A stretch of 64,000 bases of DNA from Stenotrophomonas sp. SAU14A_NAIMI4_5 (GTDB lineage Bacteria > Pseudomonadota > Gammaproteobacteria > Xanthomonadales > Xanthomonadaceae). The stretch spans positions 1,260,777 to 1,324,776 of the forward strand of contig NZ_CP026003.1 in NCBI RefSeq assembly GCF_003086795.1. Reading direction: 5' to 3'. How positions within the stretch are numbered: the stretch's first letter is position 1; each line of letters starts with the position of its first letter. Below are positions 49,067 to 58,442 of the stretch, piece by piece. The notes beneath the pieces are model-generated. The model did not search any database. It was not told where the DNA came from and saw only the letters and a program-made list of their open reading frames with translations. Position numbers and translations under genes: made by a program.

Positions 49067-49972
49067 CTACCGCTTCCGCCGGACCAGCGTGCTCGACGCC
49101 TCCAGCACCGCCCGGGTCAGCAGCGCCATCGTCTGCACATCGCCCTTCCAGTGCTGCCAGTACAGCGGCACGTCCTCCCACGCACGCTGCCGCACATACA
49201 CCAGCCGCCCCGCATCCAGATGGCGCTTCACCAGCGGCAGCGGGTTCATCGTCCAGCCCAGCCCGCCCAGGTTGGCCTGCACGAAGGCCCGGGTGGAGGG
49301 GATCCACCACGTCGGCGCCGTGCTCGGCAGCGCATCGCCGGCCATCCGCTGGGCGAAGCGCGACTGCATGTCGTCCTTGCGGTTGAACACCAGCACCGGG
49401 GCCTGCGCCAGCGCCTGCGCCGTCACCCCCTTGGCGAAATGGCGCTCGCGGAACTCCGGCGTACAGGTCGCCGCATAGCGGATGCTGCCCAGCGCATGGA
49501 TCTGGCAGCCCTGCACCGGCTCGTCCAGCGTGGTCACCGCACCCAGCACCGTGCCCTGGCGCAGCAGCTCCACCGTGTGGTCCTGGTCTTCCACGCGCAG
49601 GTCCAGGGTGGTGCCGGTGTTCTGCGCGAACTGCTGCGCGGCCTGCGGGAACCAGGTTTCCAGGCTGTCATGGTTCACCGCCACCGGGATGCTCGCCTGC
49701 GGCAGGTCCTCGTCGGCCAGGCCCATGCGGTGCAGGGCGTCGTGCTCCAGCAGCGCGGTCTGTTCGGCCAGCTGGACCAGCAGCTGGCCCTCGGCGGTGG
49801 CCGTGGCCGGGGTGCCGCGCTTGACCAGCAGGCGGCCGATCCGGTCCTCCAGCGCCTTCACCCGCTGCGAGATGGCCGAAGGGGTCACATTGAGCGACTG
49901 CGCGGCGCGGTCGAAGCTGCCTTCGCGGATGACCGCGGCCAGGGCCCGCAGCTGGGCATGATCGATGCGCAT
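49067..49972 (-). CDS. argP: LysR-family regulator ArgP/LysG-like
   Basis: A 301-residue regulator. LysR helix-turn-helix: HAQLRALAAVIREGSFDRAAQSL and VTPSAISQRVKALEDRIG; effector domain follows (IPVAVNHDSLETWFPQA, as in ArgP/IciA, LysG). Divergent from a LysE/ArgO exporter across 137 bases, the arrangement of lysine/arginine-responsive exporters in corynebacteria and E. coli. Its TAG stop is provided by a GTAG repeat end (49067-49070). Confidence 0.9.
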   Translation of the reverse strand: MRIDHAQLRALAAVIREGSFDRAAQSLNVTPSAISQRVKALEDRIGRLLVKRGTPATATAEGQLLVQLAEQTALLEHDALHRMGLADEDLPQASIPVAVNHDSLETWFPQAAQQFAQNTGTTLDLRVEDQDHTVELLRQGTVLGAVTTLDEPVQGCQIHALGSIRYAATCTPEFRERHFAKGVTAQALAQAPVLVFNRKDDMQSRFAQRMAGDALPSTAPTWWIPSTRAFVQANLGGLGWTMNPLPLVKRHLDAGRLVYVRQRAWEDVPLYWQHWKGDVQTMALLTRAVLEASSTLVRRKR

Positions 49973-50109
49973 CGAATTAAGCTCCGCTAATGTTGGTTTA
50001 GTAAGTTTAGCTCGTCTTTCGAATGTTGCGGCGCGACAATGGCGCCCATTCCGGTGCTGTCCGCCTTCGCGAGGCACCGTCCCCCCAGCAAGACAAGGCA
50101 GTGAATCCC

Positions 50110-50745
50110 ATGTTCTCGGTCATCTCCGCCAGCACCGGCCTCGGTGCCTGGTTCTCTGGTGCAGCTACCGGCGTCGGCCTGTTCGCCGTGGTCGGTGCCC
50201 AGAGCGCCTTCATCCTGCGCCAGGGCATCCTGCGCAAGCACATCGTGCCGGTGGTCGCCACCTGCGCGGCCATCGATGCGATCTTCATCTTCGCCAGCGT
50301 GGCCGGCCTGCGCACGCTCACCTCGGCGCTGCCGTGGCTGACCAGCGCCGTGCTGTGGACCGGCGTGGCCTTCCTGGCCTGGTATGCGATGAAGTCCGCG
50401 CGCCGTGCCTTCGCCGGTGGCGGTGGCATGGGCGAGGCCGACAGCGATGACGGCAGCCGCCGTGCGGTGCTGCTGGCCGCGGTCGGCTTCTCGCTCATCA
50501 ACCCGCATTTCTGGCTGGACATGATGGTGATCGGCTCGATCGCCGAGAACTTCGGCAATGCGCGCATGGCGTTCGCCGCCGGCGTGGTCACCGCCAGCTG
50601 CCTGTGGCTGACCGCGCAGGGCCTGGGTGCCCGCCTGCTGGCGCCGCTGTTCACCAAGCCCAGCACCTGGCGCGTGCTCGACGGCACCATCGCCGTCATC
50701 CTCAGCATCCTGGCGCTCACGCTGGCCATCCGCGGCGTGCACTGA
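50110..50745 (+). CDS. argO: LysE/ArgO-family basic amino acid exporter
   Basis: A 211-residue exporter with six helices. LysE-family motifs: GATGVGLFAVVGAQSAFILRQGI near the N terminus and GFSLINPHFWLDMMVIGS, the conserved NPH segment. It exports lysine and/or arginine under control of the divergent ArgP-like regulator. ATG 50110 is preferred over GTG 50101 because AAGG is then at a workable distance. A strong terminator follows. Confidence 0.92.
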   Translation: MFSVISASTGLGAWFSGAATGVGLFAVVGAQSAFILRQGILRKHIVPVVATCAAIDAIFIFASVAGLRTLTSALPWLTSAVLWTGVAFLAWYAMKSARRAFAGGGGMGEADSDDGSRRAVLLAAVGFSLINPHFWLDMMVIGSIAENFGNARMAFAAGVVTASCLWLTAQGLGARLLAPLFTKPSTWRVLDGTIAVILSILALTLAIRGVH

Positions 50746-50787
50746 GCCCGGCACCGAACACCACACTCTCTCCAAGGTCGTGGCTGC

Positions 50788-50820
50788 GGCGGCATCGGAA
50801 ACGATGCCGCCGTTCTTTTT
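50788..50820 (+). terminator. intrinsic terminator of the LysE/ArgO gene
   Basis: GGCGGCATCG (50788-50797), loop GAAA, CGATGCCGCC (50802-50811), then GTTCTTTTTT: a 10-bp GC-rich stem, tetraloop and T tract, 43 bases after the stop. Confidence 0.93.
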
Positions 50821-50919
50821 TGTCCCTGCATGCGGTATGTCGCTGGGCACTGGCAGGCCGCCCATCGGCCTGCCTACAATCGGGGGTGCGGACAGGGTGT
50901 CCGCTGTATAGGGGGAAGG

Positions 50920-52905
50920 ATGCGCAAGACAATGATGGCTGCGCTGCTGGCGCTGGCCTGTGCCGCGCCGGCTGCGGTCGGTGCCGTGGACCTGGAAAAG
51001 TACATCCGCCAGGAAACATTCCAGGACATCAAGATTTCGCCGGGGGGCGACTACTACGCTGCCACCGTGCCGTTGGAAGACAGCACCGCTGTCGTCATCA
51101 TGCGCACGTCGGACAACACGCCGATGGGCACTTTCCGCCCGCCCCGCAACAACCATGCGACCAACTTCGACTGGGTCAGCAACGAACGCGTGCTGATCGA
51201 GCTGTCCGAGAAGTTCGGCTCGCTGGATACGCCGCAGCGCACCGGTGAGCTGTACGCGATCAACGCCAATGGCGGGCGCGGCGAGCTGCTGGTCGGCTAC
51301 CGCGTGGAAGGCAATGGGCCTGGTACCCGCATCCAGCCGAAGAAGGTGGAGGCGGTGGCCGCCTTCCTCACCGATGAGCTGGCCAATGACGACCGCAACG
51401 TGCTGGTCGCGGTGTGGCCGTTCGGCAACGATCCCTTCACCCGCGTGGAGCGGCTGGACGTCACCACGGGTCGCCGCGTGCAGGTCGCGGGCTCGCCGGT
51501 GCGCAACGCCAGCTTCACCACCGACAACAAGGGCGACGTGCGTTTCGCCCATGGTTCCGGTACTGACAACGTCAACAAGCTCTACTACCGCCAGCCGAGC
51601 AACAACCAGTGGGTGCTGGTCAACGACGAGGCGGTCAACAACCGGATCGAGACGGCCATTGGTTTCGCTGAAGACAACAGCGTGGCCTACCTGCAGGTCC
51701 AGCAGCCGAAGGGCCCCGACGCCATCGTCAGCTGGAACCCGGAGACCGGCGAGCGGAAGACGCTGCTGGCCGATGACGTGGTCGATCCGTACCGCATCAT
51801 CTTCCGCAACGGCACGCGCGTGCCGGTGGGTGCGCTGTACCTGGGCGATACCACCCGCAGCCGCTTCTTCGACGAGACGTCGGCCGATGCGCGCCTGTAC
51901 CACAGCCTGGAAGCGGCCTTCAAACAGCCGGTCTACATCACCTCCAGCACGCGTGACGGCAAGAAGGTGCTGGTGGAAACCTGGACTGGCAACGATCCCG
52001 GCTCGTTCTATGTGTTCGATACCGTGGCCAAGTCGGCGCAGCACCTGATCAGCCGCAGCGAGTGGCTGGACGTGGACAAGACCGCGCCGGTGCGCGCTGT
52101 ATCGCTGAAGGCCCGCGATGGCCTGCCGCTGCACGGCTTCCTGACGCTGCCGCATGGCAGCGACGGTCGCAACCTGCCGATGGTGGTGCTGCCGCATGGT
52201 GGTCCGTACGACATCTTCGATTCCGGCCGCTATGACATGGAATCGCAGCTGCTGGCCGATGCCGGCTATGCGGTGCTGCAGGTCAACTACCGTGGCTCGG
52301 GCAACTACGGTCGCGCGCACACCCAGGCCGGTGCACGGCAGTGGGGCGGCGCCATGCAGGACGACGTCACTGATGCGACCCGCTGGGCCGTCGCGCAGGG
52401 CATCGCCAACAAGGACCGCATCTGCATCTACGGTGCCAGCTATGGCGCCTACTCGGCGATGATGGGTGCGGCGCGCGAACCGGGCATGTACAAGTGCGCC
52501 GCCGGCTACGTGGGTGTGTATGACCTGCCGATGATGTTCACCCGTGGCGACATCCAGAACCGCGGTTCGGGCATGACCTACCTGCGTGACTGGCTGGGCG
52601 ACCCGGCGAAGCTGGGCACGGTCTCGCCGGTCACCCTTGCCGGGCAGATCAAGGTGCCGGTGTTCCTTGCGGCCGGTGGCGAAGACAAGCGCGCGCCGAT
52701 CGAGCACACCAAGCGTCTGGAAGCGGCGCTGAAGAAGGCGGGCACGCCGGTGGAAAGCCTGTACTACAGCACCGAAGGCCACGGCTTCTACCGCCCCGAG
52801 CACGAGCGGGAGTACTACAGCCGCCTGCTGGCGTTCCTGTCCAACAGCCTGGGTGGGGCCACTGCCAGTGCGCCCACGCCGAAGGCCAGCGGCAAGGCGC
52901 CGTAA
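50920..52905 (+). CDS. secreted S9-family peptidase (prolyl oligopeptidase/acylaminoacyl type)
   Basis: A 661-residue serine peptidase with a signal peptide (MRKTMMAALLALACAAPAAVGA). A beta-propeller (residues about 25-400) is followed by an alpha/beta-hydrolase domain: VVLPHGGPYDIFDSG, nucleophile Ser507 in YGASYGAYSA, then GGEDKRAPIEHTKR (Asp) and STEGHGFYRPEH (His). Cleaves short peptides in the periplasm. ATG 50920 with GGGGGAAGGA upstream. First gene of a peptide-use neighbourhood with POT and OPT transporters. A hairpin follows. Confidence 0.93.
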   Translation: MRKTMMAALLALACAAPAAVGAVDLEKYIRQETFQDIKISPGGDYYAATVPLEDSTAVVIMRTSDNTPMGTFRPPRNNHATNFDWVSNERVLIELSEKFGSLDTPQRTGELYAINANGGRGELLVGYRVEGNGPGTRIQPKKVEAVAAFLTDELANDDRNVLVAVWPFGNDPFTRVERLDVTTGRRVQVAGSPVRNASFTTDNKGDVRFAHGSGTDNVNKLYYRQPSNNQWVLVNDEAVNNRIETAIGFAEDNSVAYLQVQQPKGPDAIVSWNPETGERKTLLADDVVDPYRIIFRNGTRVPVGALYLGDTTRSRFFDETSADARLYHSLEAAFKQPVYITSSTRDGKKVLVETWTGNDPGSFYVFDTVAKSAQHLISRSEWLDVDKTAPVRAVSLKARDGLPLHGFLTLPHGSDGRNLPMVVLPHGGPYDIFDSGRYDMESQLLADAGYAVLQVNYRGSGNYGRAHTQAGARQWGGAMQDDVTDATRWAVAQGIANKDRICIYGASYGAYSAMMGAAREPGMYKCAAGYVGVYDLPMMFTRGDIQNRGSGMTYLRDWLGDPAKLGTVSPVTLAGQIKVPVFLAAGGEDKRAPIEHTKRLEAALKKAGTPVESLYYSTEGHGFYRPEHEREYYSRLLAFLSNSLGGATASAPTPKASGKAP

Positions 52906-52924
52906 GTCCAGCTGCGCGCTTGAG

Positions 52925-52954
52925 CAGGCCGGGCAGCCAAGGCTGTCCGGCCTG
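52925..52954 (+). terminator. terminator-like hairpin after the S9 peptidase gene
   Basis: CAGGCCGGGCAGCC and GGCTGTCCGGCCTG (52925-52954) pair over 14 bases with one G-U; followed by GAAACACC, so no T tract. Possible Rho-independent-like or processing site. Confidence 0.5.
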
Positions 52955-53053
52955 GAAACACCATGAGACCCGCTGCGCTGTGGGTCGGGCTGCCCGCGCT
53001 GTGTGACGGCGGGCAGGCCATGGCGCCCTGATCGGGCGCCGCCGGGTCGAGGG

Positions 53054-54808
53054 TCACTTCACCCCGTGCATCATCCGCTTCAGCAGCGGCGCGGCGATGA
53101 AGGCCAGTACCGCACAGCCCAGGCCGATCCACATCAGCAGCCAGAACAGGTGCGCATAGGCGCCTGCGGCCGCCACCATGTCCAGCGTCTCGCCTTCGGG
53201 CACGTCGATCGCCGCCAGCTTGCCGAACAGCGCGGCCAGCGTTTCGGAAAACGCCGTGGCCAGGAACCAGGTGCCCATCATCAGGCTCATCACCCGCGGC
53301 ACGGCCAGCTGGGTCACCGCCGACAGGCCCACCGGCGACAGGCACATCTCGCCGCTGGCCAGCAGGAAGTAGGCCAGCACCAGCCACCACACGCTGGCCA
53401 TTTCACCGGTGGCGCCGACCTGCTGCGCGGCCAGTGCCAGCGGCACGAACGACAGCGCACCGATGACCAAGCCCCAGGCCGACTTCACCGGCTTGCCCGG
53501 CTCCCAGCCGCGGCGGTCCATCCAGGTCCACAGCGCGGCGAACGCCGGGGCCAGCAGCACCAGGAACAGGCCGCCCAGATAGGTAAGCGAACCGGCGGTC
53601 TGCGGAATCACCAGGCAGTCGCGCACCAGCAGCACCAGCATCAGCGCGACGATGGCAATGAAGAATGCACGCGGCGCGTTCGAGCCCGGGCGACGCTCGG
53701 ACAGGCGCGCGCTGACCACGAAGCCCAGCGGCGCCAGCAGCAGCGAGATGATCGACCACGGCAGCGGGGTGCCATCGGTGATGACCAGCGCCGGCACGAT
53801 GTCCTTGGTCAGCAGGCGGTCGGTGAAGGTGACCCACGAGCCGTAGGACTGCTCGTACATCGTGAAGAACACCAGCGCCATGAAGATCAGCACCATCAGC
53901 GCGATCATCTGCTGGCGCTGCACCGGGGTGCACTTGCTGCCGGTGAACCAGGCGAACCAGACCAGCACGCCGCCCAGCACCACCAGCATCAGCATCAGCG
54001 CCAGGCTGATCTCGCCGCCGAGGGCGAAGGCGCCGTTGCCGGCCGCCCACATCAGCCACGCCACCGGCAGCACGCCGACCACCGCGCACAGGTAGATCAG
54101 CCATTCGCGCGGCAGGCCCAGCACCTTCTGCTTCAGCGCGGCCGGCTGCGGCGGTTCGGCGTGGCCCTGCAGGTACTTCTGGCCCCAGAGGAACATCGCC
54201 AGGCCGGCCAGCATGCCGATGCCGGCGGCGCCGAAGCCGTACTTCCAGCCATAGGCCTCGCCGAGGAAGCCGCAGACCAGCGAGGAGAACAGCGCGCCAA
54301 GGTTGATGCCGGCGTAGAACAGCGAGAAGCCCGAATCGCGGCGCGGGTCGTCCTGCGGGTAGAGCTTGCCGACGATGGTGGAGATGTTCGGCTTGAGGAA
54401 GCCGACGCCCATGATGATCAGCGCCAGCGACAGGTAGGTCACCGCCAGGGCCGAGGTATCGCGCACCACTTCACCGTTGACCCGGTACGCAGCGTGGCCC
54501 TCGAAGGCCATGCCGAGGTGGCCCAGCACCAGCAGGATGCCGCCGAACAGCACCGCCCGGCGCATGCCCAGCCAGCGGTCGGCCAGCATGCCGCCGAACA
54601 CCGGGATGCAGTAGACCAGGCCGCCATACGCGCCCAGCAGGTCCAGGCCGGCCTTGTCGCCGAACAGGTGGTACTTGGTGAGATACAGCAGCAGCAGCGC
54701 CTTCATCCCGTAGAAGGAGAAGCGCTCCCACATTTCAGTGAAAAAGCAGACGTAGACGCCTTTCGGGTGGCCGAGGAAGTCGTCGGAAGCGATCGCGGTG
54801 GAATTCAT
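53054..54808 (-). CDS. POT/PTR2-family proton-coupled peptide transporter
   Basis: A 584-residue transporter, 14 predicted helices. Family motifs: GVYVCFFTEMWERFSFYGMK (ExxERFxYYG-type motif), GGMLADRWLGMRRAVLFGG, and GFSLFYAGINLGALFSSLVCG (FYxxINxG). Imports di/tripeptides with protons, matching two peptidases nearby. ATG 54808 is the start for the family N terminus. Monocistronic; ends before a hairpin region at 52925. Confidence 0.95.
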   Translation of the reverse strand: MNSTAIASDDFLGHPKGVYVCFFTEMWERFSFYGMKALLLLYLTKYHLFGDKAGLDLLGAYGGLVYCIPVFGGMLADRWLGMRRAVLFGGILLVLGHLGMAFEGHAAYRVNGEVVRDTSALAVTYLSLALIIMGVGFLKPNISTIVGKLYPQDDPRRDSGFSLFYAGINLGALFSSLVCGFLGEAYGWKYGFGAAGIGMLAGLAMFLWGQKYLQGHAEPPQPAALKQKVLGLPREWLIYLCAVVGVLPVAWLMWAAGNGAFALGGEISLALMLMLVVLGGVLVWFAWFTGSKCTPVQRQQMIALMVLIFMALVFFTMYEQSYGSWVTFTDRLLTKDIVPALVITDGTPLPWSIISLLLAPLGFVVSARLSERRPGSNAPRAFFIAIVALMLVLLVRDCLVIPQTAGSLTYLGGLFLVLLAPAFAALWTWMDRRGWEPGKPVKSAWGLVIGALSFVPLALAAQQVGATGEMASVWWLVLAYFLLASGEMCLSPVGLSAVTQLAVPRVMSLMMGTWFLATAFSETLAALFGKLAAIDVPEGETLDMVAAAGAYAHLFWLLMWIGLGCAVLAFIAAPLLKRMMHGVK

Positions 54809-54845
54809 CGGCGGATTATAGGCGCGTGCCGCAGGCACGCGCCGG

Positions 54846-54897
54846 GTAGCGCCGGGCCATGCCCGGCGGCCCCAGTAGATCCACGCCATGCGTGGAT
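54846..54897. repeat. two GTAG palindrome units (SMAG-like)
   Basis: GTAGCGCCGGGCCATGCCCGGC (54846-54867) and GTAGATCCACGCCATGCGTGGAT (54875-54897), between the POT start and the DUF1624 gene end. Confidence 0.8.
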
Positions 54898-54919
54898 GGA
54901 GCTCATCACACGCGGTCGA

Positions 54920-56068
54920 TTACAGGTACCGCAGCCAGGCCAGGTCGCGCCGGCGCGCCTTGAACCGACCGAACAGCAGCGTCGGCGGGTACATCGCCAC
55001 CGCCAGCGCGCAGGCCACCAGCAACAGGCCGGCCACCGAATCCAGTGCGTACAGGCTGCCGTGGGTCGGCCCCCAGATCGCCAGCGCGGCCACGTACAGC
55101 AGCTTCAGCACATACAGATGCAGCAGGTAGAAGAACATCGGCGCCGCACCGATGTCGGCCAGCGGTCGCAGCGCGCGGGCCAGCGGCGGCCATTCGTACA
55201 GGCGCAGCAGCGACAGGCCCACGCCCAGGGTCAGCAGCAGGAACTGCAGCGACGGCGGGTACTTGGTCACGTTGAACACGCTCATCCAGGTGCGCAGGGC
55301 GCTGTCCTGGTGCTGCCACGGCGCCTCGCCATAACCGTTGGCCAGGCGCAGCAGGGCGAACGCGGCCAGCGCACCCAGCCCGGCCCACAGCAGCCAGCGC
55401 TGGCGCTGCGCCGGGTCGCGGTCGCGGGCGAACCACGGCCCCATCAGGTAGCCCAGCACGATCACCCCGATCCACGGCAGCACCGGGTAGGAGGTACGCA
55501 GGCGCATCACGCCGGTTTCGATCCAGTCGCGCTGGTGCAGCACCTTCCACAGCACGGCCAGCACGCCGTTGCCTTCCACGCGCACGCCATCGAACAGGTT
55601 GTGGCCGGCCACCAGCAGCACGCCCAGCACCAGCAGCGCCGGGCGCGGCAGCCACAGCAGGCCGGCCAGCGCGATCATGCTCAGGCCGATGGCCCAGATC
55701 ACCTGCAGGTACAGCGTGTCCGGCGGGAGCTGGAAGGTCCAGGCGAAGTTGACCAGGGTCAGCTCCAGCACCACCAGGAACAGGCCGCGCTTGAGCAGGA
55801 AGGCGGCGATGGCACTGCGCGGGTCGGCCTGGCGCTGGCCGTACAGCCACGCAGACAGGCCGGTGAGCAGCACGAATACAGGCGCGCACAGATGCGCCAG
55901 CAGGCGGCAGGCGAACAGGGCGGGGGAGACGCTGGCCGCGTCCACCGGATCGCCGACCTGGTGCTGCAGGAAAAAGGTCTCGCGCACGTGGTCGAGCAGC
56001 ATCAGCAGCATCACGGTGCCGCGCAGCTGGTCGATGGAGGCCAGCCGGAGGGAGGGGGAAGGGGGCAT
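54920..56068 (-). CDS. DUF1624 membrane protein (heparan-alpha-glucosaminide acetyltransferase-like)
   Basis: A 382-residue protein with about ten helices. The N terminus IDQLRGTVMLLMLLDHVRE (R and DH in a first helix) is the hallmark of the DUF1624/DUF5009 family related to HGSNAT acyltransferases. Homologues probably move acyl groups across the inner membrane onto glycans. ATG 56068 preferred to TTG 56077. The 199 bases upstream hold an AT-rich segment at 56087-56113. Confidence 0.85.
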   Translation of the reverse strand: MPPSPSLRLASIDQLRGTVMLLMLLDHVRETFFLQHQVGDPVDAASVSPALFACRLLAHLCAPVFVLLTGLSAWLYGQRQADPRSAIAAFLLKRGLFLVVLELTLVNFAWTFQLPPDTLYLQVIWAIGLSMIALAGLLWLPRPALLVLGVLLVAGHNLFDGVRVEGNGVLAVLWKVLHQRDWIETGVMRLRTSYPVLPWIGVIVLGYLMGPWFARDRDPAQRQRWLLWAGLGALAAFALLRLANGYGEAPWQHQDSALRTWMSVFNVTKYPPSLQFLLLTLGVGLSLLRLYEWPPLARALRPLADIGAAPMFFYLLHLYVLKLLYVAALAIWGPTHGSLYALDSVAGLLLVACALAVAMYPPTLLFGRFKARRRDLAWLRYL

Positions 56069-56086
56069 GCGGAGCAACGGCTGGGT

Positions 56087-56113
56087 ACAACATAAAGATA
56101 TAACATATCATTT
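56087..56113 (-). promoter_or_regulatory. AT-rich promoter-like segment before the DUF1624 gene
   Basis: A 27-base AT-rich island (plus strand ACAACATAAAGATATAACAT) in the 199-base divergent gap between the DUF1624 and OPT genes. On the minus strand it offers TATATC/TATGTT as -10-like hexamers. No clear -35; indicated as a likely promoter region only. Confidence 0.3.
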
Positions 56114-56267
56114 GCAGGTCGGCCAGTCCGGCTTTGCTGCATCGGCCGGTTGCCTGTGCACGCCCGCGGCCGTTGCACTGCAGCAGCCGGCCCCATCCTT
56201 TGGCACGCTGGACTTGCTCTGCCCTGAACGCTAGCGTGGCAGGGATTTTTTGCCAGCAGGGGCTTCC

Positions 56268-58232
56268 ATGAACCATGACGCTGCGCCCAAGCAGCTCACC
56301 TTCCGCGCAGTGGCCCTGGCCATCGTGCTGGCGGTGGTGCTGTCGGCGGCCAACGCCTATCTCGGTCTGTTCGCAGGCCTGACCATCGCCACCGCCATTC
56401 CCGCGGCGGTCATTTCCATGGGCGTGCTGCGCCTGCTGGGCGGTGGTTCCATCCTCGAAAACAACATCGTGCAGACCGGCGCCTCGGCCGGTTCGTCCAT
56501 CGCCGCCGGTGTCATCTTCACCATCCCGGCGCTGGTCATCATGGGCTACTGGCCGGACTTCAAGTACTGGTGGGTGCTGGGCATCGCCGGTCTCGGCGGC
56601 CTGCTTGGCGTGCTGTTCTCGGTGCCGCTGCGCCGTTCGATGATCGTCGAAGATCCGCTGCCCTTCCCGGAAGGCAAGGCCGCGGCCGAAGTGCTCAAGG
56701 CCGGTGAAAACCCCGGCCCGGGCCTGAAGATCCTTGGCCTGTCGGCCGTGATCGGTGCCTTCGTCAAGCTCGCCGCCGAGAGCGGTCTGCGCCTGATCCC
56801 CGATGCCTGGTCGACCTCGGCCTACGTCGGCAGCTCGAAGATCACCGCCTTCATCGGCACCAACCTGTCGCCTGCCCTGCTGGGCGTGGGCTACATCGTC
56901 GGCTTGAACGTCGGCATCGTGGTCGTGTCCGGCTCGATCCTGACCTGGCACATCGCCATTCCGATCTACCAGGCGTTCTTCATGAACACCGATCCGGCCC
57001 TGGCCGCGTCGGTCGCCGCTGCTTCGTCCACCGAGGCGGCGTTTGCCATCTGGGGCGCGAAGATGCGCTACCTGGGTGTCGGCGCGATGCTGATCGGCGG
57101 CATCTGGACCCTGATCTCGCTGCGCAAGTCGCTGCTGAACGGCGTCAAGAGCGGCTTCGCCGCCGCGCGCAAGAGTGGCGGCCCGGTGCTGGCCCATACC
57201 GAACGCGACCTGCCGATGAAGTGGATGCTGGTCGCCCTGGTGGTCTTCGTGCTGCCCCTGCTGGCCCTGTACCAGGCCATCGTCGGCCAGTGGCACGTGT
57301 CGATCCCGATGACCATCATCATGATCGTCGCCGGCTTCCTGTTCGTGTCGGTCTCGGCCTACCTGGCCGGCCTGATCGGTTCGTCCAACAACCCGGTCTC
57401 GGGCATCACCATCTCCACCATCCTGTTCGCCTCGGCCGTGCTGGTCGTGCTGCTGGGCGCCGATGGCCTGAAGCCGGTCGGTGCCGGCGGTGCGCCGCTG
57501 GGCGCGGTGGCCGCCATCATGATCGGCGCGGTGGTCTGCTGCGCCGCCGCGGTGGGCGGTGACAACCTGCAGGACCTCAAGGCCGGCTACATCGTCGGTG
57601 CCACCCCGTGGAAGCAGCAGCTGATGCTGGGCATCGGCGCGTTCTCGTGCGCGCTGATCATGGCCCCGGTGCTGAACCTGCTGGCCACCGCCTACGGCAT
57701 CGGCGTGAAGTCCGAGCTGCACCCGAACGCGCTGGCCGCCCCGCAGGCAAACCTGATGGCCTCGGTGGCCAAGGGCCTGTTCGGTGGCGAGCTGCCGTGG
57801 ACCTTCATCGGCATCGGTGCCGTGGTCGGTGCGCTCATCATCGCCTTCGACAGCTGGCTGAAGTCGCGCAATTCGCGCTTCCGCGTGCCGGTGCTGGCCG
57901 CCGCCATCGGCATCTACCTGCCGCTGGAACTGATGGTGCCGATCTTCCTGGGTGGCCTGATCGCCTACCTGGTCGAGCGCTTCCACAAGGTGCGTGGCGA
58001 TGACGAAGAAGGCCGCGACCGCGTGCACAAGCCGGGCGTGCTGTTCGCCGCCGGCCTGATCACCGGCGAGGCGCTGATGGGTATCGCCATCGCCGTGCCG
58101 ATCGTGGTCAGCAGCCGTGCCGACGTGCTGGCCCTGCCGTTCCACCTGCCGGCCGCGCAGTGGTTCGGCCTGGCCGTGCTGTTCCTGGTGGGCTGGCTGA
58201 TCTACCGCACCGGCAAGCGCGCCATGGCGTAA
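56268..58232 (+). CDS. OPT-family oligopeptide transporter
   Basis: A 654-residue protein with about 15-16 helices. Hallmarks: ANAYLGLFAGLTIATAIPAAVISMG, then NNIVQTGASAGSSIAAGVIFTIPAL, then GSSNNPVSGITISTILFASAV, the NPVSG motif of prokaryotic OPT transporters. Imports longer oligopeptides or metal chelates; a neighbour of S9 peptidases and POT, so peptide uptake is likely. ATG 56268 with GCAGGGG upstream. Confidence 0.93.
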   Translation: MNHDAAPKQLTFRAVALAIVLAVVLSAANAYLGLFAGLTIATAIPAAVISMGVLRLLGGGSILENNIVQTGASAGSSIAAGVIFTIPALVIMGYWPDFKYWWVLGIAGLGGLLGVLFSVPLRRSMIVEDPLPFPEGKAAAEVLKAGENPGPGLKILGLSAVIGAFVKLAAESGLRLIPDAWSTSAYVGSSKITAFIGTNLSPALLGVGYIVGLNVGIVVVSGSILTWHIAIPIYQAFFMNTDPALAASVAAASSTEAAFAIWGAKMRYLGVGAMLIGGIWTLISLRKSLLNGVKSGFAAARKSGGPVLAHTERDLPMKWMLVALVVFVLPLLALYQAIVGQWHVSIPMTIIMIVAGFLFVSVSAYLAGLIGSSNNPVSGITISTILFASAVLVVLLGADGLKPVGAGGAPLGAVAAIMIGAVVCCAAAVGGDNLQDLKAGYIVGATPWKQQLMLGIGAFSCALIMAPVLNLLATAYGIGVKSELHPNALAAPQANLMASVAKGLFGGELPWTFIGIGAVVGALIIAFDSWLKSRNSRFRVPVLAAAIGIYLPLELMVPIFLGGLIAYLVERFHKVRGDDEEGRDRVHKPGVLFAAGLITGEALMGIAIAVPIVVSSRADVLALPFHLPAAQWFGLAVLFLVGWLIYRTGKRAMA

Positions 58233-58241
58233 GAGAATGGG

Positions 58242-58298
58242 GTAGTGCCGGCCGCTGGCCGGCAATCTGCCTGGTTGCCGGCCAGCGGCCGGCACTAC
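58242..58298. repeat. GTAG...CTAC palindrome pair (SMAG-like)
   Basis: GTAGTGCCGGCCGCTGGCCGG (58242-58262) and its mirror CCGGCCAGCGGCCGGCACTAC (58278-58298) around a 15-base joint, a full dimeric element 9 bases after the OPT stop. Confidence 0.85.
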
Positions 58299-58308
58299 CG
58301 TCGCCCCC

Positions 58309-58340
58309 GCAAACCCCGCCACGGCGGGGTTTGCTTCTTC
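58309..58340 (+). terminator. intrinsic terminator-like hairpin after the OPT gene
   Basis: GCAAACCCCGC (58309-58319), loop CACG, GCGGGGTTTGC (58324-58334): a perfect 11-bp stem followed by TTCTTCT. It lies after the GTAG repeat. Confidence 0.75.
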
Positions 58341-58442
58341 TGGCGAAGGCATCCACCCGCCCGGGCGGCCATGACCGATGGCCTTGGCAGCCGCGCCCGC
58401 ACGGGCCTACCATCGGTTTTTTGCCGTCCTGCGGAGATCCCG

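Noticed and set aside
48702..49310. Minus-strand frame ending just before the TPR gene as a toxin gene
   Set aside because: It is mostly antisense/other-frame sequence of the argP-like gene and of the large inverted repeat; no toxin motif or start is present. Kept only as a possible relic in findings.
53003..56095. A 1030-residue plus-strand open frame
   Set aside because: Antisense to the POT transporter and DUF1624 genes, with His/Gln-rich shadow composition. Both minus-strand genes have clear family motifs.
54906..58352. A 1148-residue minus-strand open frame across the DUF1624 and OPT genes
   Set aside because: It is antisense to the OPT transporter over most of its length, has repetitive His/Gln/Asp/Arg composition typical of high-GC shadow frames, and lacks homology; the real gene is the OPT transporter on the plus strand.
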